DNA of 64,000 bases from Lantana camara (lineage: Eukaryota > Streptophyta > Magnoliopsida > Lamiales > Verbenaceae): the NCBI GenBank assembly GCA_037501455.1, contig CM074862.1:87443501-87507500 (forward strand), given 5' to 3'. The position numbers were made by a program, and so were the translations under genes. The notes under the pieces were generated by a model. It was not told where the DNA came from, did no database searches, and saw only the letters and a list, made by a program, of their open reading frames with translations. The stretch's first letter is position 1. Every line of letters begins with the position of its first letter. This document shows, one piece after another, positions 1-8,519 of the stretch.

Positions 1-419
1 CACGCATCTGAATAATCCAATAAACGAGCCCTTAACAAATCCTCGAGAAACTTAATTACCCGTTCGGATTGTCCATCGGTTTACGGGTGAAATGCGTTGC
101 TAAAACTCAACTTCGTACCCCACAACCTAATAAGAACCTTCCACAACCTCGAAGTGAAACGAGGATCTCTATCCAAAATGATACTAGTGGGTATCCTATG
201 CAATCTCACAATTTCTCGGTGATACAACTTTGCTAAGTTCTCCACCTTGTCGGTAGATCGAATTAGTAGAAAGTGTGCTGATTTGGTGAGGCGATCTACA
301 ATAACCCAAATTTTGTCAAATCATTTCTGCATTCTTGGAAGCCCGGTCACAAAATCCATGGTGACTTGCTCCCATTTCCACTCGGGAAACGGTATCGGTT
401 GTAACTTACCCGTCGATAA
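1..419 (-). pseudogene. Tekay-like Ty3/gypsy integrase core, partial
   Basis: Reading on the minus strand, this stretch continues the integrase that starts at 767. Around 60-110 the complement encodes a degraded form of the conserved integrase block just before the catalytic Glu (His-Phe-x-Arg-Lys-Pro-Met-Asp-Asn in the frame I read). The frame is broken and no ORF survives. Integrase inserts the element cDNA into host DNA in the nucleus. The C-terminal part, where chromoviruses carry a chromodomain, lies beyond the window start, so clade placement rests on RT and gag. Lineage is inferred from the adjacent RT and RNase H. Confidence 0.7.
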
Positions 420-767
420 TTAGAGTTCGGCCTTAACCCGTTCACAAACCCCACATCTCTTAACAATGTTAGCCACATCTCGTTTCATACCGTGCCACCA
501 AAAGTACTTCTTAAGATCCCGGTACATCTTATTGCCACCCGGATGAATCGTATACACTGTCCAATGTGTCTCTTTAAGCACTAACCTTTGCAATCCATCC
601 GGTATACACACTCGGCCCTTGTACCTAAAGATCCCCAAATCATCAAATCCAAACTTAGACCTCGGATTAGCTCTTGCCCGAACCACTTGTCTTTGAATCC
701 ATTCATCCGTAGATTGGGCATCTAGGATCCGTTGCCTCAAATCCGGTCTAATAGTGATGTTTGCCAA
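420..767 (-). pseudogene. Integrase N-terminal zinc-binding region (Tekay-like)
   Basis: A 115-residue open stretch ending in an H2C2 zinc-binding region: His in TIHPGGNKMYRDLKKYFWW, then Cys-x2-Cys in RCGVCERVKAEL, the classic Ty3/gypsy arrangement. Upstream residues (DDLGIFRYKGRVCIPDGLQ) match the linker between RNase H and integrase in Tekay/Del-type chromoviruses. It follows the RNase H remnant (823-1152) in pol order. It is one fragment of a broken polyprotein rather than a gene, since the open frame simply ends where stops have accumulated. Confidence 0.85.
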
Positions 768-822
768 CCTCGGTTGTGAAATAAGGATCTAGGCTTCACT
801 CCTTTTGGAAACGACCTTAAGA

Positions 823-1152
823 TTAGCAATCTTTGCTTTTTGACTCAAAGGCATCTTCAACTACATTCACCTTTCCCGGATGATATTGTATAACATAATC
901 ATAGTCTTCCAAGAACTCCATCCACTGACGTTGCATCATGTTTAAATCCTTTTGCGTGAACAAGTAACAGAGACTCTTGTGATCGGTGAATACCTCAAAC
1001 TTAATTCCATAAAGACAGTGTCGCCATTTTGCTAAGGCAAATATCACCGAGGCCAACTTAAGATTATATGTTGGGTAATTCTGCTCGTGCTCCTTCAATT
1101 TCCTTGAAGCATAAGCAATCACCTGACTATTTTGTATAAGCACACATCCCAA
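823..1152 (-). pseudogene. RNase H domain of Tekay-like pol
   Basis: A 109-residue minus-strand fragment. Family landmarks: [21 protein letters not shown] at the start, [20 protein letters not shown] in the middle (the catalytic Glu position is replaced, L-K-L where family members have L-E-L), [17 protein letters not shown] with the catalytic Asp kept, and a degraded end ([10 protein letters not shown] where VVADALSRK is usual). RNase H removes template RNA during reverse transcription. It lies between RT and integrase as expected. Confidence 0.88.
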
Positions 1153-1191
1153 CCCTTCCTTGGATGCATCGGTAAAAAATGAATATCCATC

Positions 1192-2081
1192 CTAGCCTTC
1201 CGGTAAGGTTAACACTAGAGTTGTTATTAATTTCTCCTTAAGCACATGAAAGCTCACCTCACAAGTTTCATCCCACACAAACTTTGTTTCCTTCTTAGTT
1301 AGACGTGTGAGAGGTGTTGTGATCTTAGAAAATTCCTTGACAAATCGGTGATAATAACCTGCTAAGCCGAGAAAACTCCTTACTTCCGACACATCTTCGG
1401 TTGCTCCCAAAGGGAAACGATTTCGATCTTAGAAGGATCCACTGAAATCCCATCACTGGAAATAATATGTCCCAAAAATGATACCTGATCAATCCAGAAA
1501 TCACATTTAGTAAACTTGGCGTACAACTTACATTCACGAAGCTTATCAAGAACTAAACGAAGATGAAAAACATGATCCTCAACCGACTTAGAGAAAACCA
1601 AGATGTTATCGATGCAAATAATAACAAACTTGTCCAAGAATTCCTTAAAAACCCGGTGCATCAAATCCATAAAAGCTACGGTTGCGGTGGTAAGTCTAAA
1701 GGGCATCACAACGAACTCATAGTGTCCGTATCTCATGTTAAAGCCCGTCTTCAGTATATCCGACTCCTTAATCCTTAACTGATAGTAACATTACCGGAGA
1801 TCGAACTTTGAATATACCCTCAAACCATGAAATAAATGGAACAACTCTTCGATGTGCGGGAGGGGATACTTGTTCTTCACTGTTATCCTATTCAAATCCA
1901 GATAGTCTATGCACATAAGAAGTGTCCCATCCTTCTTCTTCACGAACAACACCGGAGCACCCTAAGGTGAAGTACTTGGCTGTACAAACCCACACGCCAA
2001 CAACTCGTCAAGCTGTGTTTTGAGTTCCTTGAGTTCGGCGGGAGCCATTCTATACGGTGTCTTCGACAACTTCTCGGCCTC
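1192..2081 (-). pseudogene. Reverse transcriptase of Tekay-like pol
   Basis: Minus-strand RT in two overlapping frames (1380-1736 and 1192-1410) plus an upstream part (1737-2081) with in-frame TAG and TAA stops. Visible landmarks: the fingers block [36 protein letters not shown], the palm motif ICIDNILVFSKS, and the thumb/connection region LGHIISSDGISVDPSKIE then SFLGLAGYYHRFVKEFSKI. The catalytic pair Asp-Asp reads Asp-Asn, so this copy would be inactive even if the frame were whole. The overlap at 1380-1410 marks a frameshift. Confidence 0.9.
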
Positions 2082-3153
2082 TTAGAATAGATCAATCACA
2101 AATTCGATCTTTCTTTCCGGTGGCAAAGTCCCTAAACTTTCGGGAAAGACATGGGGGAACTCATTTGCCACTTTTGTCTCTTCGAGTTTAACTTGATCAT
2201 TAGGCCGATTCAACACATAAGCCACGTACCCAGTAGTTCCATCCTGAATAAGCTTCTTAGCTTCCATCAAACAAACAAATGGACTCCCTCGAACACTTAC
2301 CCGTAACGACACTGGTACACAACTCAACCTTCTTCCCAAGAAAGTCCATCTTCGCCCCATGCGCAAATAGCCAATCCATACTGAGTATCACGTCGTACTT
2401 CTTCATCGGAATAACAATCAAGTTCGCCGGGTAAACGTGCCCCTCAATGCTCACCAGAAAATTACGATAAAAGCAATCAACCCTAATCCTACCACCCAAA
2501 GGAGAACGCACAATATAAGGTATAGAATCACTCGTAAGAGGAAAAGTTAACATATCAGCCACAGAAGTTGTAATAAACGAATGAGATACACCCGGATCGT
2601 ATAATGCATGTATGGGAATGTCATGTATGTTGAGTGTACCTTCCACCACGGCGGTAGGGTCGATCTCAGTGTTCTCTTGCTCTCCATCAAAAGCATAAGC
2701 ACGTGTATGAGCCACGGGCCTCGCCATGCCACCCGATCCTTGAACCTTCGGTTCGGCACAATTCCTTGCTATTTGTACGGTGCTCCCGTAATTGAAGCAC
2801 TTACCATGCTTCTTCCAATAATGATCCTCATCATGGGTGATACTACCACAATGTTCACATGGTTTACACCCTTGTGTTTTCGAAGGAGTCTTCTTTTCTT
2901 TCCCCTTGTTGCCCATATAACGGCCCCTAGAAGAGGGTTGTGGTGACTTAGAAAATGATTGTGGAGTCGCCCTCTTAAATCCCAAAACGGATCCAATCGA
3001 GCCCTTTTTAGTTCCAAGTCTTTGCTCTTCCGCGTCCACCTTCAAGGCTAGCCCGGTGGCACTGGCACAAGTATTAATTTGCACCAGAGCTAACGACCTT
3101 TCTATCCCCCCTCCCGAAGTCCTTCCACAAATTTGTCACACTTGTGATCTTCC
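2082..3153 (-). pseudogene. Gag C-terminus and aspartic protease (Tekay-like)
   Basis: The main open stretch is 2257-3084 (275 residues). It has a gag tail with a degraded CCHC knuckle (CFNYGSTVQIARNC, second Cys now Tyr), a tether, then the protease with ALYDPGVSHSFITTSVAD, where the usual D-S/T-G triad reads D-P-G. It continues with SMDWLFAHGAKMDFLGKKVEL, typical of the clade. A frameshift near 2260-2366 passes into the 2082-2366 frame leading to RT. Gag coding can be followed upstream to about 3150, where it stops abruptly at the TGTTAAG start of the Athila-1 LTR; the Athila therefore interrupts this older element. Confidence 0.85.
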
Positions 3154-4523
3154 TGTTAAGTGTCAAATTCGTATAGATTTAAGGGTTAATTGAGTATACT
3201 TTTGTGTCATTTGACGCGTTTATGTGTTTATTTCGCTCCATTTAGGTGATTATTGAGTTAGAGATAAGAAACGGCAAAGCAAGACGAATTCTCGCATTTT
3301 TGGAGGAAAAAGAAGTAACTCCCGTTACCCCTTAGATGCACAATTTTGTTAACCCCCGTTAACAGATACAGGAGCAGCACTTTTGGCGAATCAGAGGGTT
3401 AATGCCTGTTAACCCTGGGCAGAAGGAAAGTGGTAATGCCCGTTACCACTTATAAAAGCGTTATTGCGATTTCAAGGCAGTAACGGGGCGTTAACGGGGA
3501 TTGTGTATAGATAGGTAACACCCGTTACCTAGGGCGACGAGATATAATTTCTTGCAGCTATTTAAGTGTATTTTTGAGTCTTTTTCAGAGAGTTCTTCCT
3601 CCGTACGTGACCTAGCTTGAGGAGAGAAGTTCTGGAGTTTGAAGAGTTGTTCAAAGAATTTTGAGAAGATGAAAGGATCGAGTTCTTAAACAATTTCAAT
3701 TTTTTTTTAGTTTCTTTACTGCTTTTAATTTCTCGAACTAATTCCTTTTAAGTTTGGTCTTAGTTAGCTTTCATGTTAGATTCATTTTTCCAGATTCTTA
3801 CTAAATATTTGTAAGTTTAATTTTGAGACGTTGTCTTGATTTAATTGTGCTTAGCTAAACCCCTAGGGCTAGGGGAGTGATAATGAATGTATGATATGTG
3901 TTTGATACGATGCTTGAATGACTTGTGCTAATTCTTAGTATGAAAACTAGTTTAAATTGACTTATGAAGGCTTGATCACCCTTAGCATAAGAATCGAGAG
4001 GTTAATAGTAATTGAGAAGGTTTTCATAACTAGTAGATTGTATAAATGCAAGGAGATTTGGTTCTGATCTCTACAACAGTAAATATTATTCCATGCCGAG
4101 CCGCTAGAATAGGAATTTCACTAGTCTTGGTCTTGTTGGTTTAATTAATACATTGATGATTGCGAGAGCAACATTGAGCTTAATTAAATACACGGTTATA
4201 CCTTGAGAAAGGATAATTCATATATAAGTGACTAGGTTGTAGAATTGCACTTGTCAGACAAGTCTTGTATTGAATCCTGAATGCATAAGTCATTACTCCC
4301 CCGCCTTATTAGTTTACTGATTTTAATCCACGTGCATTTGATTCTTTTCGGTTACTTGCTTTACTGTAATTAATTGTGTAGTTTAATTTTAGTAAATAGA
4401 ATAATCACACTTTTTAGATTAGAGATAGATATTGAGTAGTGATTGATTTCCCTTCCCTGTGGGTACGATCCTATTATGCTATGCGTATATTAAGTGGTTT
4501 TAACTTAATGAATCTAAATCACA
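3154..4523 (+). repeat. Athila-1 5' LTR
   Basis: About 1370 bp from TGTTAAGTGTCAAATTCG to ...AATCTAAATCACA. The right end is set by a tRNA-Asp-type PBS 8 bp downstream and an Athila gag after that; the left end by the abrupt break in the minus-strand Tekay gag. The stretch CCTGTGGGTACGATCC near 4456 resembles the U5 end common to Athila LTRs. It carries an array of short hairpins (3315-3531). The matching 3' LTR is not in the window, so exact ends are inferred. No coding capacity seen. Confidence 0.75.
3315..3531 (+). repeat. Array of stem-NCCC-stem hairpins in Athila LTR
   Basis: Six short inverted repeats about 30-50 bp apart. 3315-3328: arms GTAAC/GTTAC around TCCC. 3348-3363: GTTAAC/GTTAAC around CCCC. 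3396-3415: GGGTTAAT/GTTAACCC around GCCT. 3429-3450: AGTGGTAAT/GTTACCACT around GCCC. About 3480-3495: TAAC/GTTA around GGGGC. 3512-3531: TAGGTAAC/GTTACCTA around ACCC. Arms differ in length and flanks yet still pair; the T opposite G in two of them is a U.G wobble on the LTR sense strand. Function unknown. Confidence 0.85.
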
Positions 4524-4531
4524 ATAAGTTT

Positions 4532-4549
4532 TGGCATCGTTGCCGGGGA
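4532..4549 (+). other. Primer-binding site of Athila-1 (tRNA-Asp type)
   Basis: TGGCATCGTTGCCGGGGA matches the 3' end complement of plant tRNA-Asp, as used by Athila elements, except for two adjacent changes (AT in place of GC at positions 5-6). It lies 8 bp after the inferred LTR end and sets the orientation of the element as plus. 4550-4792 is the untranslated leader; I see no feature in it. Confidence 0.85.
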
Positions 4550-4792
4550 AGGCATTTTAAATCAATATTACTTAAATATTTTGATCTAGTGCTTTAGACC
4601 ATTACTTTAATTTGTGGTTTGATCTTAGTCATTGTGGAATTGAGCTAAGGATTTTCTTTGCTTGTGTGCAGGTGTACGGTGCAGACGAATATCTCAAGAT
4701 CCGGAACTAGTTCCCTACGATCCGAAAATCGAGAGAACACTCAGCGCTGTTAGGAAGAAGAAAAAAAAAGCAAGAAATCCACAACCGCATCA

Positions 4793-5392
4793 ATGGCAGA
4801 GGATCCGAGCAATGCAAGAGGCGGTGGGGTTGTAGATCCACCACCACCACCACCTCCTGTGATTAGAGATTACAACTTGCTAAATGCTGGAGCAATCCAG
4901 ACCGCAACTCGTCCCCCGATTGGAGCAAACAACTTTGAGATCAAACCAGCTATAATCAACTTGCTGCAGAACAATCCATTTTCAGGATTATCACTAGAGG
5001 ATCCAACATCACATCTTGAGTAATTCCTTGAGGTGTGCGATACCTTCAAGATCCATAATGTCGCAACTAATGCTATTTGAGTCAGGCTTTTCCCGGTTTC
5101 ACTAAGGGAAAGAGCCAAAGCATGGTTAAGTACTATACCGAATGAGTCCTCTCAGACGTGGGATGCGTTTTGTCAGGCTTTCTTAGCCAAGTTCTTTCCT
5201 CTCAGTAAGACCACAAAGTATAGGAATGATATTCAAGGTTTCAGACAACTAGAACGAGAATCCTTCTATGAGGCGTGGGAAAGATTTAAGGATTTGCAGA
5301 AGAAGTTCCCTCATCATGGGATTCCCAGTAGGTTACTGATTCAGACTTTCTATAATGGGATGACACCTACATACAGAGGAGCGATGGATGCC
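4793..5392 (+). pseudogene. Athila-1 gag, N-terminal part
   Basis: The ATG at 4793 opens a frame with a proline-rich start (VVDPPPPPPPVIRDYN) followed by NNFEIKPAIINLLQNNPFSG, the conserved Athila gag entry. A TAG at about 5021 ends the first ORF, but the same frame goes on with FLEVCDTFKIHN, RLFPVSLRERAKAWLSTIP, RNDIQGFRQLERESFYEAWERF and LIQTFYNGMTPTYRGAMDA, with one further stop near 5080. Gag forms the particle that houses reverse transcription. The reading is cut at 5392 by the solo LTR and resumes at 7782, where the amino-acid sequence continues once one TSD copy is removed. Confidence 0.88.
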
Positions 5393-7781
5393 TGTAACGC
5401 CCCGTTTTCCCGACAAGTCAGGTACGACGTCACGAGAGAGTTTAATTTAGTAATTTTTTGATTTATTTGACGTCGCATGTTAAGTGTGTCAACGTGAATT
5501 TATCTTCCCGAGCATGAGTTAATTTCTTTTGTGACCTTACTTGAGCATTTTCATGAATTTGGGGACTTAATTGCATTGGACCTAATTGAATAATTGTTAT
5601 GGAGTTGAACTTCATTGTATGACTTAAATAATGGAAGGATTTAATAGCAAATTGGCCAATTCTTTCTCCTTCTTAGCAGCATATCACATAATGCATCTCC
5701 TTCATTCATACAAACATCACATACACTTTGTTCTTCCTTCCTCCTTCAACCGAACCAAAACCCTACCAAGAGAGGTGGGAGATTTCATCATTCAAGCATC
5801 ATAATTGTGGGATTTAGGATCATTGGAGCATCATCAACATCATCTCTTCATCTTAGCGCCCATTTCTTTCGTTTGAGGTAACTTTGGAGAATTGCTGAAT
5901 TTCTTGGAAATATGGTAGAGATAGGGCTTTGCTATGTGTTGGTTAATTTGTGTATTGGTTATTGGAAACATGTTTATGAACTTTGTGCTTAAGTTGGATG
6001 CATTCAACTTGTTGATATTGCACTTGGAGCATGATTGATGATTTGGGTTTGTTTTGATGAAATCTTGATGATCTAATGTGGAATTAGGTATTTTACGAGT
6101 TGTTGATGATCTATATGTAAGTTAGTATGTTTATTGCATGAAATATATGTGTTTGAACTTGATTATGGATCATTTGTGGGTTGTTATTGTTGGATCGTTG
6201 CTACTGCTGCTGTTGCTCTGTTTTTTTTTTTGTTGCGCACAGTTGACACGGGCGTGTCAACTTTTCCTTCTTCAGCGTGACATGGGGGTGCGTAGTGGCC
6301 AGGGTTTTTCTGTACCGTGACACGGGGGTGTCACGGTTTGCCTTGTTTTGGTGACACGGGTGTGTCACCCTCTGTTTTTCATGCTTGTTGGCTGCATGCT
6401 ACTGTACATGCATGGGTTTTATGTATACTGGTTACGTATTAATTGTTATTTGCTTTAGTTGTTATATGATTTAATTTCCTAATAGTCCACATGAACATAA
6501 TCTTATCTTTTATATATTCATATCATGATTATTGCATTGCCGAACGTCTATCTGGTCATTATTGAGTCTCTTCTCACGAGTACACATTGTTTCCTTTCTT
6601 GTCCAGTTCTTCTCCAGGGCGTAGATCATCGATCGAGTGAACACTTTCTTGCTCGTCGTTTTGTTCTGTTACTTGTCAGGTGAGGTTTAATTTCTAGATA
6701 CATAGAAGCATTACAACCTTTACGTGAACTTTCGGCCAAAAGGTATCTATATATCTATAGTTTTCTAAACTCTATTGATTTTTCCACTGCTCTATTGAAA
6801 TTATACTGTATTGACTGATTGGTTGATTGATTGACGGTTTTGGCGTGTATATTGTACAACACTGTGGGCCTGAGGATAGTGACTTGAGCCAACCGAGGAA
6901 GCATGGGCTGACGGGTAACTCTAGCGCTATCCTCACTGAACTGGGATGACCCCTGAATCCACTAGGATATTAGTGGAGGAAGGTGTTCCGGGCTTAGGGA
7001 ATCATGAACCCTCGGCCCAGATTGACTGGATGGCGGGGCCTTGCAATCCCCCATCACCCGGAGGAAGAAGGATGGACTGAAACTGTTAATTGTGCACTGT
7101 AAATAGATTGCTTGATCACCTAATCACTTAATAACTGAATGAGTGTACACAATCGGAGAAAGGTTGGAGATTTGCCCTCACTCGTCGGGCCACTGATTGA
7201 TTGATTGAAATTGACGGAAGTGTGTAATCTGATAGTTATAATCTCGGGCGAGTTCTAAGTATTTTTTAACCTATTTCGTTTTTTGTTATAAAACCTTACC
7301 CGAGGTTACGACTTGCATGTTATCTGCGCTTATATATTATTATGCCCCTCGCTCAGTCTTGTGGAGACTGACACCTCACTTTTCAGTTTTGCAGGTGGTG
7401 TGCTAGGCGGGTGTCAGAGTTGTGTCTTGTCTTTCCCTTCGAGTCTTGTTCCAGTCTCTCCACTTACACTCACTGCATATTGTATTTTAATTACTGTATT
7501 GAATTTGCTACTGGATTAGTATGCTATTTATTGAATTAGTAGAACCTGTGTTTACTTTCCTTGAACTTGCATTCATTTTATTGATACTGATTAGGTAATT
7601 GCCTTACTTCCGCACCTTGGCCATTGTTGAATGTTTCCGGGTTAGATTCCGCCTAGCTAGGACTGTCTTTTCATTGTCTTTCGTTCGTTGTGAGTTTAGT
7701 TCATGTATGGATCATTCCATTTCATATGTGGACCGAACTCACAGTGCGGGGGATGTAGTGCTCACGTCACGGGGTGCTACA
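5393..7781 (+). mobile_element. Solo LTR of Tekay/Del-type element (TSD ATGCC)
   Basis: Starts TGTAACGCCCCG and ends GGGTGCTACA (TG...CA), with the 5-bp target duplication ATGCC at 5388-5392 and 7782-7786; 2389 bp and no internal coding or second LTR, so it is a solo LTR left by LTR-LTR recombination. It sits inside Athila-1 gag. It contains a hairpin array (6241-6369), a GC-rich block (about 6855-7080) shared with other long LTRs here, a hairpin CAGTCT/AGACTG (7354-7370), and splice-like CAG|GTGAGG (6677-6685) and TTTTGCAG (ending 7394). The same family is seen at the LTR starting at 62240. Confidence 0.93.
6241..6369 (+). repeat. Array of stem-GGGN-stem hairpins in solo LTR
   Basis: Three perfect and one decayed inverted repeat. 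6241-6262: arms AGTTGACAC and GTGTCAACT around GGGC. 6275-6294: decayed CGTGACAT around GGGG. 6315-6336: arms CCGTGACAC and GTGTCACGG around GGGG. 6350-6369: arms GGTGACAC and GTGTCACC around GGGT. The inner GACAC/GTGTC is common; outer bases differ and pair in each. The loop GGGN is the reverse complement of the NCCC loop in the Athila LTR array. Confidence 0.9.
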
Positions 7782-8500
7782 ATGCCGCTGCGGGCGGAGC
7801 ATTCTTGTCCAAATCTGAGACCATTGCTAAAGAACTATTAGATAATATGTCACAGAATGATGTTTTTGTGCATGACAGGAGCCATTCCCAACCAGCTAAA
7901 GTGTAAGTAGTAGTTACAGAACGAGATGGATTAACCTCTATCAATGCCTAGTTTGAAGCTCTTAACAAAAGATTAGACCAACTCTCTATGAATGCAGTTG
8001 GGATATAAGCCCAACTAGTTCAGGTAATTTGTGAAATTTCTGGTGGTCCACATGCATTTAAGGTGTGTCCTCATACCACTATAGGAGAACAAGTGCAAGA
8101 GCAAGTGAATTATGTAAACAACTCAAAACCGGTGAATGACCCTTACTCGAATACCTATAATTCGGGATGGAAGAACCATCCCCATCTTTGCTGGTCTAAC
8201 AATCAGAATGTCCAACAACCGCCACCTCAACGTAGACCGCAATTTCAGCCGAGAGCTCTGTTTCAACAAAGACCACCCGTTCCATACCACGCCTGACCTC
8301 CTCCTCAAGAACAGAAGTAAGGATGGGAGGCTGCACTTGAGAAATTAATAACTGTGTCTATAAAATATCATCAGAAATTGGAGACTCAAGTGGTACAGGT
8401 AATGAATCAGAACAGAAATTTAGAGACTTAGATTGGCCAGATTGCCCACTCTTTGAATATGAGAGGTCCAGGAATGTTGCCGAGTCAAACCGGTGAATAG
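7782..8500 (+). pseudogene. Athila-1 gag, C-terminal part
   Basis: Gag resumes after the solo LTR with GGAFLSKSETIAKELLDNMS and continues through CEISGGPHAFKVCP (a degraded zinc-knuckle region), NDPYSNTYNSGWKNHPHLCWSNNQ, a proline/glutamine-rich stretch and LNMRGPGMLPSQ. Several stops interrupt it (for example near 7903, 7950, 8008 and 8296). The same blocks appear, diverged, in Athila-2 at 22610-23350, so the two gags are different copies. Similarity to Athila ends near 8490-8520 with no LTR end or target duplication. Confidence 0.85.
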
Positions 8501-8519
8501 AAATCATCAAAAGGGATTA

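Noticed and set aside
3315..3531. CRISPR-like array
   Set aside because: Spacing is irregular, units are short palindromes with no constant repeat, and the setting is a plant LTR.
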